Of a DNA stretch of 64,000 nucleotides, positions 11,587 through 23,024 are shown in pieces. Source of the DNA: Fallopia convolvulus (taxonomy: Eukaryota > Streptophyta > Magnoliopsida > Caryophyllales > Polygonaceae). The notes under the pieces were generated by a model. That model made no database searches. It was not told the origin of the DNA and worked only from the letters and a program-made list of their open reading frames with translations. Position numbers and translations under genes: made by a program. The DNA lies in NCBI GenBank assembly GCA_964016875.1, contig OZ024724.1:50284438-50348437 (forward strand), read 5' to 3'. How positions within the stretch are numbered: position 1 is the first letter of the stretch; each line of letters starts with the position of its first letter.

Positions 11587-12799
11587 TGACTCGGCTAAAA
11601 TCGTTGTTGCCAAGATCAAAGATAAATAACCCTAAACTACTAACTAGTATAGCCAGCAAAGGGTCGAACCCAAGAGAGTCGGGATTCTGATCAATCAGCA
11701 AAAGCAAAGACAGGTTTTTTTGGAAGTTCAGGCAAACAAACAAACAAACAAACAAACAAATATTGTTGGGATTAAATCAATTGGAAGAAAGCAGAGTTCA
11801 TTCAATCAATTCCACTTTTTTAATCATTCGATCATCAATTCATCCACTTTTCTATTAATTCCCTAGTCAATTCCAATCCTTATAAAAGATTTCCGCTTGT
11901 CCACGGTCTAAGCGAAATTATGATATGAACAAGAACGCTTAATTCAAGTAATGCAAGATATTAAGGATAGAAAGATATTAAATCATGTAATCAAGCTACG
12001 AGTCTCATGCATAAAATAATAATCAAATACTCTTTCTCAATTCTAGTCCACGGTCCTAGAAAAGAGTTGTTTCAAGGATAAATAAAATTGCACAGACAAC
12101 AATCAAACCTAATCCAAACAATAGAATATCAATCAAATTCAGCAAGTTGCGCACCAAGAGAAATCAATTGATAATCATAAATTAAGCACAAGAGTTTTGA
12201 TATTAAACAAGGGATAGAAAAGTTACCAAAATCTCACGAATTAGATAAAAAGGTTTCCTTGATCAAACAAACTCCAAAGGGAAATTAGTTTTCCATAATA
12301 CTCAAATAAAAACCTAAAAGTAAAAATATGCTAGAAATTGTGTCTCTAAATTGTGTAACCCTAAAGTGAAACTCGAAACTAACTTAAATAGTAGAAATAA
12401 GTCCGAAAATATAAAGATATAAAAATACTAAAAGATAAAATAAAAACGAAACAAAGTGGCGGCGCTGAAACCCTCGCTCCGCGAGCGCGGAAATAATCCG
12501 CGGTCGCGGATCTTCACTCTACCCTTGGCCGCGGAATCCCATCGATCCGCGAGCGCGGAAATAATCCGCGGTCGCGGATCCAGCCTTCCTCGCCCTCGGA
12601 TGCTTCGCTTCGTTCTCGGCACCGCGGGCGCAGATCTTGACTCCTTAAGCACTTCAATTTCGAATTAGGACTTCTGTCTTCCAAATCTTCCATTGTAGGC
12701 TTCTGCTGATATTACAGATAATCATCCTAATCTAGCCTAAAACACTCAGAAAATCCTAATAAAAATACAAAATTACGATGTACTAAAACCAGCGTATCA
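11587..12799 (-). repeat. 3' LTR of the family B element
   Basis: It is nearly identical to 18317-19544. It contains a GC-rich cluster at 12470-12640 in an otherwise AT-rich LTR, with four perfect copies of TCCGCGNNCGCGGA (12478, 12497, 12546, 12565). Compared with the 5' LTR it lacks about 19 bp around one such word (after 12631). Confidence 0.93.
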
Positions 12800-12812
12800 A
12801 ATTCCCCCATAC
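12800..12812 (-). other. Polypurine tract of the family B element
   Basis: The minus strand reads GTATGGGGGAATT immediately before the 3' LTR start TGATAC. This is the expected plus-strand primer position. The family D element has nearly the same tract (46298-46310). Confidence 0.85.
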
Positions 12813-13291
12813 TTAGATCTTGCTCGTCCTCGAGTAAGCTCAAAATAAATCTAACAATAAATCCTATCAAAGATCCACCAGAAGTAAAGGGAAATATGAA
12901 AAATCTAACTCTAAACTCACAACCCAGACCCATGTAAAGAAATAGTGAGCAAAAACATGAAATCTCAAATCACACACCTCACAGATACAAAATATAACTC
13001 AAGCTCCAAAAAGTGTAGAGCAACCTAAGATCTACCCAACATCTAAAGTGTAATCCCCATACCCCAAAGTAGAACATAATCCTAAACACTCTGATTTTAC
13101 CACTCATTCTACTTAGGCGCCCTTTCGGGTTTTCACCTAATCACTCTTTTCATTTTTCTTAGGTGTGCTCACAAATACTCACATCTCTCATAAACCTCTT
13201 ATTACCCCAGCCTAATGCAGGTCCTGAGCCGCCCTTTCGGGTTTTCAGCTCATCCCAGGATTTTTATGCCTTTTTCTGAATTTTTTATGGC

Positions 13292-13406
<115 letters not shown>

Positions 13407-13560
13407 TTTAATTCAACTGAATCAAAGGACAGAAATAGAATGCAACTGTACATATAATACAAATATAGCAGTGAATCCTTTCCCCCATACTTAAACCCTT
13501 CATTGTCCCCAATGAAGCTAAGAAATAAAGACCAAAGTACAGAAGAAGGAATCAGAAGAC

Positions 13561-14847
13561 TCACTGATGATCTGGTGGAGGAAATGATGGATAACCTGGC
13601 CACTGTGTCTGCCAAAAAACAGCTGCCCGCCTCTGATGCTCATAAAATGCCTCCAATGAACGATCCATAGCATCCTGACGTGCAGACATGGCATCCTGAC
13701 GAAGAGATAAGTGCTGCATCCCACTCAACATACGATCCTCAAAACTCATACCATCTGTCCATGGCAAACTAGAGGAAGCAGAAGTAGAAGCAGAAGCGGA
13801 TGCACGAGTAGCTGGGGGAGGTGCACCCCAACCAACTGTAGTCTGTGGAGCAGGAGCCGATCCAGAAGGCTCAGAAGAAAATCTAGCACGAAATGTCGCA
13901 GCCTGCTCATCCCAACCAACACCATCATCCTGAAAATCATCACCAACATCCTCTACTGGAACGTCTATATCTGGATGTAAATGAAAAGAATACACAGTAT
14001 CGCCATACTGTAAATGTGTAGGTAGACGCAGATAAGATGTAGCAGGATGCCCATGCAACCAAGTCCACCCGTCATCAACTGACCCTCTCAAATAATTGGC
14101 CCTAACTAAATCCTGATGTGTGTATTTGTACCCATCAATCAAATGTCGGCCAAACTGTGCCTCAATCTGCTCTCTAGAAACAAATCTGGTGGCTAAAAGA
14201 GTAACCATATCACCCAATCCAATCGACCCCCTCTTATCCGGATACTTCTCAGCAAATTGAATAAATAAACTGAACCAATCCGGGCAGTGAGACGGAAAAG
14301 GAAACAAGCATCTAATAATCCTCAAATCTCGTGCAAGAAGCTTGTTTGGCTCTCCCTGAGCGAAAAATGCCATGGCCACGACCTTGTGACACAGACGGAC
14401 ACAGGGGTGGGGAATCTTACTTTAAATCTCCCCAGAACGAGTGTTATAAGGGGAGCCAGTAAGCGTATACCAAAAATCATAAATCGTGGCATCAAACAGT
14501 ATACTTGCCCACCCATCAGTAGGTGTTGAAGTGATCCCAAAAGTAAGACAGGCCTCCTCACGGGTCAAACTATATAGTCTATCACAAGCATGAAAACTCA
14601 GGACCCCATCAACAAAGCGGAAAGTGGACAGAAACTCCATAGTAAGACCTCTATAAGTAGGCATAGCTAGAGTAGAGAAATTACCCAAACCCCCAGTCGC
14701 CAGTAACTGCTCTGTACACTCTCTAAGTCCCAAATTAATCAGTGTAGGGACATCAAAAAATTTTGTAGTGACAAACTCCCTATCCTCATACTTATCCCAA
14801 ATCTCCCTCTGCCCCTCACTCAGATGCTGTAAACCGTAATATGCCAT
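13561..14847 (-). pseudogene. Athila ORF1-like protein, one in-frame stop
   Basis: Reading in one frame from 14847 to 13561 gives about 428 codons interrupted by a single TAA at 14422-14424. The N-terminal half has the pattern of the Athila ORF-1 family (PF03078-like): 'FFDVPTLINLGL', TYRGLTMEFLSTFRF, 'LTREEACLTFGI', then 'AMAFFAQGEPNKLLARDL' after the stop. The C-terminal half is low complexity (Ala/Ser/Pro) and ends in a Gln/Arg-rich segment and FPPPDHQ. In Athila elements this ORF lies 3' of pol and its function is unknown. Here it follows the protease region directly because pol is absent. The region starts with ATG (MAYYGLQHL). Confidence 0.75.
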
Positions 14848-14939
14848 AGCGGAATAAATAAAGCAGATCTGAGCAAGAAGGAGTTACCGACAACTGAGAT
14901 TCACGGCCTCGGACAGCAAAGAAGACGCGGACTGGACGA

Positions 14940-15720
14940 AAGAAATCCGCGAGCTTGGATCGGATCCGCGAGCGCGGACAGGTTTGGCGGATCCGAAGAC
15001 GCAGAAATTTTTCTCGGTCGCGGATCTGGTTTTTCCAGATGGCGAACTCCGACTCCCTCAACTTCTCAGATTCTCCTCAAACAACAACAAATCGACCTCA
15101 ATACAGCGGGAATCAAACTCCAAAGATAGGAATAAGGACTAACCGTTCAGATCTAGCCCGATATTGCTCCAAACCTCCACTCCAAGCAAAACTCGTCCTC
15201 CCACTGTGGCGAACAACGGCTGGTTGAAGAGAAGATTCTGCGGGCGCTGAATGATTCCGGGGGCGCGGATCTACTGGCTCGCGGAAGTGAAGATGGTCCG
15301 CGGGTGGTGTGGTGGTGGTTGAAGGTTGGTGGTGGTTGATAATGGAGTTTTTGTAAGGGAGTTTTTGGTGAGAAGTGAAGAATGGATGTGGGGAAAGGGA
15401 TAGATAAGTGGGGTAGATGGGAAATTTTATTTAATTTTTGGGTTCGGTTTGACACTGGTTCGGTTTTTTTTCCGGGGGTTTCACCCGAAAACCTTTTTAT
15501 TTGAGGGGTTCCACCTGAAAGCCTTTTATTTCGGGGGTTTCACCCGAAAGCCTTTTATTTATATATATATTTGTTTTTTTCTTTTTTTATTTAATTTTAA
15601 TATTTTTTTATTGATTTTATCAGACAGATCCGCGGACGCGGATCACATCCGTGGGCGTGGATCTTGCCGCGAACTCGGATCAAATCTAGGGTCGCGGATC
15701 GAGCCGCGGGCTCGGACTTC
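14940..15720. repeat. Spacer with repeated TCCGCGNNCGCGGA-type words
   Basis: Between protease and ORF1 the spacer holds perfect or degenerate copies near 14946, 14965, 15011, 15256, 15629 and 15648 and half-matching copies at 15664-15716. The same word occurs in both LTRs, at 16654, 16674 and 16692 and at 18220 and 18239. Open frames over this spacer (for example 14955-15227, 15449-15760) arise because the GC-rich words lack stops, and are not genes. Confidence 0.85.
15471..15561. repeat. Three tandem ~30-bp units
   Basis: Units of the type 'cgggggtttcacccgaaa' plus 'gccttttattt' start near 15471, 15503 and 15532. Each contains a small inverted repeat (GGGTTTCACCC). A related 'gccctttcgggttttca' pair occurs at 13119 and 13232 in the same element. 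Confidence 0.85.
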
Positions 15721-15808
15721 TCTCGGACTGGCTTATTTAGATGGGACAAATTGTACCTGAAAGTTAGCCCGACAAAACCAAAACGAACACTAAAACTAAA
15801 ACTAAAAA

Positions 15809-15847
<39 letters not shown>

Positions 15848-15920
15848 AGAAAAACTTACATCGGGTTGCCTCCCGAGCAGCGCCTTTGTTTAACGTCGTT
15901 TGGCCCGACGTCCTTTATGC

Positions 15921-16490
15921 TCAGAATGGATCATCATCAATTTGAAACTGGACTTTTTTCCCTTCATGTGCCATAGATAATAGGCCCTTTGATACATCAA
16001 TTACGGCGCTTGCCGTCTTCATAAATGGACGACCCAACAACAAAACTGGGTCGTATCTCCCCTTACCGATCTCTAGGACATAAAAGTCCGTCGGAAAAAT
16101 TAAGCCATCCACCTGCACTAAGACATCTTCCAAAAATCCTTTCGGATGCGCTTTAGAATGGTCAGCCAGTTCAATAGTAATATTAGAATCCTGTAATGGC
16201 CCTAGACCTAACCTCTCATAGATGCTAAGTGGCATAACATTAATGGATGCACCTAAATCAAGCATAGAATGCTCAATTTTAGCCTCACCAATTGTAACGG
16301 GAATAGTAAACCTCCATGGATGTCCATACTTCTTAGGCAATTCCCTTTGAAGCATGGAAGACACATTTTCAGTGTTTTCTACAAGATTAATTTTCTTAAC
16401 ATGTCCTTTTTCTTTTTGCTTCCTCTTTATAGTACATAATTCTTTCAGAAATTTAGCAAAACGAGGAATACTTTGAACAAGTTTAAGCAA
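15921..16490 (-). pseudogene. Gag-pro spacer and aspartic protease domain of family B
   Basis: The retropepsin-like domain is recognisable from LDLGASINVMPLSIYERLG (active-site D-L-G-A-S, the usual form in Athila/Tat-type plant gypsy elements) through 'ELADHSKAHPKGFLEDVLV' to LLLGRPFMKTASAVID. It should process the polyprotein. The frame stops at 15921, directly after KVQFQIDDDPF, where RT would normally follow. Upstream it is open to 16490 and connects, through frame changes in the region 16560-16790, to the end of gag at 16934. I see nothing of RT, RNase H or integrase in any frame between here and ORF1. Confidence 0.75.
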
Positions 16491-16933
16491 AGGGACATTT
16501 ACCTCACACTTGGAGAAGGTTTCGAAAATTTTCTTGTCATTGGTTGGCCTCCTGGTATCCTTCAGTGCCTCAGAAACGGTGGAGCGGGCTTTTGTGAAGC
16601 CATGGGGGGAAACGAAGGTCTGATATAGCCGTCAGATTCTGTCAGAGGGGCGATCCGCGAGCGCGGAATGGGATCCGCGGGCGCGGAAATTTTCCGCGGG
16701 CGCGGATTCTGTGTTTTCCTCGATTTTTGCGCCGTGATCAAAACTGTCCTCCGGTGAACTCGGCTAGTTTCCGCTGGCCGAAATTTCAATATCTAGCTCT
16801 TTCCCACTCCTTAATGTCATTGCACTCACATTCTCTGTCGGGTTAATGGGTTGAGATGGCAGTTTTCCCGAGTCCTTAGCTTCTAGACGATTCAGAGTGG
16901 TTGCAATCTGACTTAACTGAATTTCCAAACTCT

Positions 16934-18178
16934 TCATCGCAGCCTTAGTCTCTTGATTTCCTTCATAAGCTGATTGATAATGGCTGGATTTTCTTGAGGA
17001 GCCTGGGGCCTTGGCACATAATTAGGCCTAGGAACATAGTTGGGTTGACCTCCCTGTGGTGGAAAAGGTTGTTGAGGTTGTTGATTCCACCTAAAGTTAG
17101 GATGGTTTGCCCACCCTGGATTAAAGGTATTTGAATATGGATCATTCCGGGACCTCTGTTCATAGTTCCCTATAGCATTCACATCAGCTGCTGGCTCTTG
17201 TATGATAGGGCATGCGTCAGAAGGATGGCTAGATTCGCCACAGATTCCACAAGCCCTTGAACTTGAAGCTCCATTGCCTGCCAACAGTTGCTTCATCATA
17301 GCTTTCAACTCCCTTACTTCAGCATTCAGGGAGTCATTAATAGAATGGACAACCCTATTGTTGGATCTCTTTCTCTGATTTCTGCTTTGCTCTGCTAGAG
17401 TCTCCAACTTCTCAAACGCCTGGCTAGGAGTGAGATTCTCATAAGAACCTCCACAGGACGCATTCATCAGGCGCCTATCAGCATCACATAGACCTTCAAT
17501 AATATAGCAAATCAGGTCTTTATCAGAATAGCCATGGTAGGGACAACTAGCTATGAGTCTCTTGTAACGCTCATAGTACTCATACAAGTTCTCATCATCT
17601 CCCTGCTCCAAACTACTCAGCTGCTTTTTAATGGACGTTTGCTTAGCAGCAGGAAAATATTTCTCCAGAAAGGCACCCTTCATCTGAGCCCAAGTTGTGA
17701 TCGTCTCAGGTTTTATGTAAAGATACCATTCCTTAGCTGAATCAGCCAAAGAAAATTGAAAAGCCCTTAGCATAAGCTGATCTTCAGTCACATCAACTGG
17801 CTTCATTCCCAAGCAGACAGAATGGAATTCTGCAAGGTGTTTATTTGGATCTTCCCCACTCAGCCCATGGAATTTAGGCAAATAGTGGAGAAGACCAGAT
17901 TTAAGCTCAAACTTCACTCCTTCTCCCAGAGCAGGAAACTGCAGACCAAGCTGTTGCTGCTCTAAATTAGGCGCAGTCAGTTGCCTAATAGTGCGATCTG
18001 CCATGGTTACTAGTTGCTCTTCAACCTCTGAATCAGATGAAGAAGAAGAAGAAATTGGATCATACTGTATGCCTAGCACTTGAGCCTGAACTTGACGTCT
18101 CAACTGTCTCAGAGTCCTGTTAATTTCTGGATCAAATGGAACAACATGAGAATTATCAGTAGAACGGGTAAGAACCAT
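16934..18178 (-). CDS. Gag protein of the family B retrotransposon
   Basis: The open frame extends to 18196, but the first ATG is at 18178 (MVLTRSTDN), giving about 414 codons. The retrotransposon gag core (PF03732-like) is clear: FHGLSGEDPNKHLAEFHSVC, 'ALSLADSAKEWY'-type block (here FQFSLADSAKEWYLYI), 'FLEKYFPAAKQTSIKKQL', 'LYEYYERYKRLIASCPYHGY' and LICYIIEGL. A zinc knuckle CGICGESSHPSDAC (C-X2-C-X4-H-X4-C) follows near residue 320, then a Gln/Pro/Asn-rich tail. The frame ends early at 16934; the usual gag C-terminal sequence continues in another frame (AMTLRSGKELDIE, about 16785-16830), so a frameshift near 16940 separates gag from protease. The core is intact enough to form a particle protein. 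Confidence 0.85.
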   Translation of the reverse strand: MVLTRSTDNSHVVPFDPEINRTLRQLRRQVQAQVLGIQYDPISSSSSSDSEVEEQLVTMADRTIRQLTAPNLEQQQLGLQFPALGEGVKFELKSGLLHYLPKFHGLSGEDPNKHLAEFHSVCLGMKPVDVTEDQLMLRAFQFSLADSAKEWYLYIKPETITTWAQMKGAFLEKYFPAAKQTSIKKQLSSLEQGDDENLYEYYERYKRLIASCPYHGYSDKDLICYIIEGLCDADRRLMNASCGGSYENLTPSQAFEKLETLAEQSRNQRKRSNNRVVHSINDSLNAEVRELKAMMKQLLAGNGASSSRACGICGESSHPSDACPIIQEPAADVNAIGNYEQRSRNDPYSNTFNPGWANHPNFRWNQQPQQPFPPQGGQPNYVPRPNYVPRPQAPQENPAIINQLMKEIKRLRLR

Positions 18179-18294
18179 AAGACAGGTTCTTACCAATTCG
18201 GGGGATCTGGACGAACCGATCCGCGGGCGCGGAAAAATTCCGAGGACGCGGATTCGTCAGAAACACCGATTAAACAGAAAATTAAAAACCGATT

Positions 18295-18311
18295 CCCCTC
18301 CAACGGCGCCA
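18295..18311 (-). other. Primer binding site, tRNA-Asp type
   Basis: The minus strand reads TGGCGCCGTTGGAGGGG, starting five bases after the 5' LTR end. Its first 11 bases match the tRNA-Asp-type PBS (TGGCGCCGTTG...) common in Athila/Tat elements. Confidence 0.85.
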
Positions 18312-18316
18312 AAATT

Positions 18317-19544
18317 TGACTCGGCGAAAATCGTTGTTGCCAAGATCAAAGATAAATAACCCTAAACTAGTAACTAGTATAGCAAGCAAGCAAGGGGTCG
18401 AACCCAAGAGAATCGGGATTCTGATCAATCAGCAAAAGCAAAGACAGGGTTTTTTGGAAGTTCAGGCAAACAAACAAACAAGCAAATATTGTTGGGATTA
18501 AATCAATTGGAAGAAAGCAGAGTTCATTCAATCAATTCCACCTTTTTAATAATTCGATCACCAATTCATCCACTTTTCTATTTATTCCCTAGTCAATTCC
18601 AATCCTTATAAAAGATTTTCGCTTGTCCACGGTCCAAGCGAAATTATGATATGAACAAGAACGCTTAATTCAAGTCATGCAAGATATTAAGGATAGAAGG
18701 ATATTAAATCATGCAATCAAGCTACGAGTCTCATGCATAAAATAATAATCAAATACTCTTTCTCAATTCTAGTCCACGGTCCTAGAAAAGAGTTGTTTCA
18801 AGGATAAATAAAATTGCACAGACAACAATCAAACCTAATCCAAACAATAGAATATCAATCAAATTCAGCAAGTTGCGCACCAAGAGAAATCAATTGATAA
18901 TCATAAATTAAGCACAAGAGTTTTGATATTAAACAAGGGATAGAAAAGTTACCAGAATCTCACGAATTAGATAAAAAGGTTTCCTTGATCAAACAAACTC
19001 CAAAGGGAAATTAGTTCCCCATAACACTGAAATAAAAACCTAAAAGTAAAAATATGCTAGAAATTGTGTCTCTAAATTGTGTAACCCTAAAGTGAAACTT
19101 GAAACTAACTTAAATAGTAGAAATAAGTCCGAAAATATAAAGATATAAAAATACTAAAAGATAAAATAAAAACGAAACAAAGTGGCGGCGCTGAAACCCT
19201 CGATCCGCGAGCGCGGAAATAATCCGCGGTCGCGGATCTTCACTCTACCCTCGGCCGCGGAATCCCATCGATCCACGAGCGCGGAAATAATTCGCGGTCG
19301 CGGATCCAGCCTTCCTCGCCCTCGGATGCTTCGCTTCGTTCTCGGCACCGCGGGCGCGGATCTAATCCGAGGGCGCGGATCTTGACTCCTTAAGCACTTC
19401 AATTTCGAATTAGGACTTCTGTCTTCCAAATCTTCCACTGTAGGCTTCTGCTGATATTACAGATAATCATCCTAATCTAGCCTAAAACACTCAGAAAATC
19501 CTAATAAAAATACAGAATTACGCTGTACTAAAACCAGTGTATCA
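18317..19544 (-). repeat. 5' LTR of the family B element
   Basis: It is the partner of 11587-12799 with few substitutions and one extra ~19-bp segment carrying a palindromic word (TCCGAGGGCGCGGA at 19366). GC-rich words lie at 19204, 19223, 19272, 19291, 19347 and 19366. Confidence 0.93.
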
Positions 19545-21941
19545 CCTGCTATCCGGCGTCACTACCAAAACCAGTATGGTTGGGAGGACACTGTAACACC
19601 CCTATTTTACAACATTGGGTATTACCGCCAGTGACCTCAGACTTTACCGTCCAAAGTCACCCAAGGCTTTTTGAATGATATAGAACAATTAAAATGCGGA
19701 ATAAAACATAATACATAAGTCGGAAAACATGCTCCCGAAGGAGACTTAGTTCATTACAAAATATCTTACATTGTCTTTACCTTAAGGATTACTTGAAAAC
19801 AAACACCGAATCCATCATGTCTCGGAGATAGAGTAATATAAAAATTAAAACGGAAATAAAGGTACATCTTGATCGATCTTGACTTCCTTCACCTCCCTTC
19901 ACTTCGCCTTGCTATGGTTTCCTGAATCTGACATAATTCGCGAGGGGCGATAGAATGCCAGGCAAACAGGCGGAAAGAGGAATTAGTCTAGGAGACTAAG
20001 CGAGCGGGATTAGAACTTCCCGAGGGTACTTTGGTAATTTCAACTTATCGGTGTAAATGAAAGGATAAAGGGTTGTGTTTACGATGGCTTGACTATGTGG
20101 AGCTAAGATACGAGAATTTACGATAGCATATCCCGAAAAGGGGTAGCTAGAAGAGCAAGAGAAGTACTACTAGATTGTAGTCTTCTTTAGAGTAGAAGGT
20201 ATGTTGGGAACTTTCATTTATTCAATCAAATCAAATACCACTCGCGCCCGTAATGGACCGAGGGCCGGATCGGTCGTTAGAGACCGGTCCGATCTAGTCA
20301 TTTTAGTTGTGCTTTAGCACTTATCTTATTTAGTGGTAAAGACATTCGCTTTCCATTTATGATTTAAAGAGTATGTGGTGGGACACGGATAATCCGAGCC
20401 ACCCGAGGGAAAACTCCGTTTCCCGGCACTTAGCTAGAGTGCGCTCATCCCTCCTTGCAATCGGAGCGGATGGGATCATGATCCCGAAAGTCGTACTTCA
20501 AACGCGTAGGCACTTACGACTTAGTGGGGTTATGTAGAGGCATTGGCTATCCCACGCCCCTCACTAGTTCGACATCGATCTCGAAACGAGATCTTAACAA
20601 TCAAGATAATAACCACACTAGCATAAATAATCCTAACAAGGAATATATAAAGCAATCTATGCTAACAATAGTCGTTATTTCTAGCAATCGATATTTCCTA
20701 GTTTCATTTTTATTTAAGCATACAAGTCGTTCCCAACATCGAGAAATAGTATAACGACGGATTAAAAGAGCACAAGGGGAAATTCCACTTGCCTTAGCGT
20801 AATCGAGTTTAGCACGAGCTTTTGACGAAAATTAGGCGAGTTCCTACTATGAGCGAGGATTCCGACCTAATGATATAGAATTTACGAAAGAGCTCAAAAC
20901 ACGATTTTTACTTTTAGAATTCGAAATACCTCTTATAATATTTATAAGAGAGTTTACGTTTCTAAATTATTATAATAATAATTTAGAACATGATTTTCCT
21001 AAAATAATAATGTTCCGTTATTATTATTTTAGTTTTGGTAATATCCTTATTATTCCGAAAATATTTTTAAGATAATTATCAATCTAAATACTTTTAAAAA
21101 AAATTGTATTTATTCTCACTATTCTTATTATCTAAAAATATCATACTCATAGTTCCTTACTTAGAAGTTTTCAAAAATAGGATTTCCTAAATTGCTTGAT
21201 TAGGTAACTTACTATTATTACTATATGCTATGCTACTTTTATTTATAATATTGCTAGAACCCCTTTCATATTATAAAGTCTATAAAAATATTCTCATGTT
21301 TTGTATAAAATATAATCCTCCCTTATTGAACTCTCACCTTATGATCATAACTATTATTTTAAAATTTTCGATTTATAAACTAATATTTACCTTATATAAA
21401 AGGTTTCCTTTTTAAACAATTCACTTAATCTATAATTATCTTAGGATATTTGTAACCTTCTACCAACATATTTAATTCATACTTTGGTCTTGTGACTAAA
21501 CCTTATACTAGGACTTAAGTCACTAACATATATTATATTAGAATTTATATATGTGCATATTCCTAGAAGTCCTAAATTTGTAGTAGTTTCTACACTTAAG
21601 AGTATGCTAATTTCATATTTTTATTTAGTAAAGGATCTATTCCTAAATATATTTATTATGACTTAATTTATAAACATGATATATTCTATAGTTTAGTACA
21701 TGCATCATATCTTCTAAAGTTCTTATATGATCAAGATGATAATATAAATTATAATTTTGTAAATTATGATTATTTTATACAATCTATTTATAATATGATT
21801 GGACATGCAATGATTTTTATCTATTAGAGACTTTATTACTTATTTTTGTATAAGGTTGATAATAGCAATTTACAATTCTATGTGTCCTATTTATTTTTAT
21901 AAATATCTATCTATTTTATAACAACATGCTATCAATATATT

Positions 21942-22110
21942 AATGCAATATATTTATATGTTCTAATTATTTCATAAGGTTATTTATTTTAAGAAAGAGC
22001 ATGCAATATATTTATATGTTCTAATTATAAGGTTATTTATTTTAAGAAAGTGCATGCAATATATTTATATGTTCTAATTATAAGGTTATTTATTTTAAGA
22101 AAGAGCATGC
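21942..22110. repeat. 53-bp tandem repeat inside the solo LTR
   Basis: Three units (starts about 21942, 21999, 22052, then a partial start at 22105) share 'gcatgcaatatatttatatg' followed by 'ttctaattataagg'. Units two and three are exactly 53 bp. The first carries a 5-bp insertion. Confidence 0.95.
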
Positions 22111-22652
22111 TACAAATAACTTAATTCCATTTATTTAATTGATCTACTTTAGCTTAAGTTACTATGGTAACTTTAATTTGTTTCTAGTTTTATAACTAAC
22201 AAGATCTTCCCCTAATATTTTTATTCTAAATTTTTATTTATCTACTTTTCAAATATCATAAAAAGGTTCTAGTAAAAATATGACATAATTAAAATAAGTA
22301 GAAAAATAAGTTAGGATTTATACTTTTCTGTATTCTGTTTTTACAGAACACTGGAGAGGAAGACATGGGAGGAGGTCTGGCGGCAGGGCGGCGCGGCAAG
22401 GGGCTCCGGCGGCACGAGGGGCGGCGACGTCGGCAGTGGCGGGCTCGACGTTGGTCCTGCGATCCGGCGGTGGTCCTGCGAGGGTGGTCCGGCGACTCCA
22501 AGGGGAAGGAAAGAGGGAATTTTGTGGTGTTTTTATGGTGTTTGAATGGATGAATAACTTAGAGAGAGTGGCTGATTTTTGAATGCTTCTAGTGTGTTTG
22601 CTAGAGGAGGAAGAAGAGTTTGATTGTGTGAGGAGAAAGGATGAATAGGAGC

Positions 22653-22663
22653 CTTTATATAGG
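22653..22663 (-). promoter_or_regulatory. TATA box of the solo LTR
   Basis: The minus strand reads CCTATATAAAG and is followed about 30-45 bases on by a pyrimidine-rich leader with CACACAATC, typical of a plant LTR promoter. Confidence 0.5.
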
Positions 22664-22938
22664 AGCTTGGGGAGAGCTTGCAATCCAAGGCTCAAGGTGT
22701 GGACCAATGGAGGAAGAGGCCAAGCTCCACCATAGGTCAAAGTTGTGCTTCTTGAGTGATGATGGAGGGTGATGCACTATGGTGAGTCTTGCAAGGCAAT
22801 GGAGGTAGAGAAGGCATGCATTGGAGGAGAGTCCCATCTACGTAACTCACATCAGACATAGTCTGATGTCTATTTTTTTTTGTAGAAGAGAAGATTAAAT
22901 TGGTTTAAGTTGATTAGAATGGTGTGGTGTAGTAAGAA

Positions 22939-23024
22939 AGTGCAATTGGCTAGTGGTTGGGAGTGTGGGGCGTGTGAGGGTAGGATGCAAGAGATCTCGG
23001 GTTCAAATCCCGGCCCTTGCATTC
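22939..23024 (+). other. tRNA-like / SINE-head-like segment with pol III boxes
   Basis: A box A-like TGGCTAGTGG at 22947-22956 (one base shorter than consensus) and a perfect box B GGTTCAAATCC at 23000-23010 lie 43 bases apart, as in tRNA genes. AGTGCAA (22939-22945) can pair with TTGCATT (23017-23023), and TCGGG/CCCGG closes a 7-base TTCAAAT loop. A T-run follows. The acceptor stem does not abut the T arm exactly as in a true tRNA, so a tRNA-derived SINE head or an LTR-embedded tRNA mimic is more likely than a functional tRNA. Confidence 0.5.

Noticed and set aside
11363..11755. 130-codon minus-strand frame
   Set aside because: It crosses the border of the inserted element (11586/11587), so it cannot be a native gene.
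12428..12668. Arg/Pro/Gly-rich frames (also 19154-19438, 14955-15227, 15449-15945)
   Set aside because: They come from GC-rich palindromic words that lack stop codons on either strand.
22318..22740. 140-codon minus-strand frame and 62-70 codon frames in the GC-rich patch
   Set aside because: They lie in the leader of a solo LTR, are of low complexity, and match no family I recognise.
22939..23024. Functional tRNA gene
   Set aside because: Box A is one base short and the closing stem is not adjacent to the T arm, so it is kept only as a tRNA-like segment.
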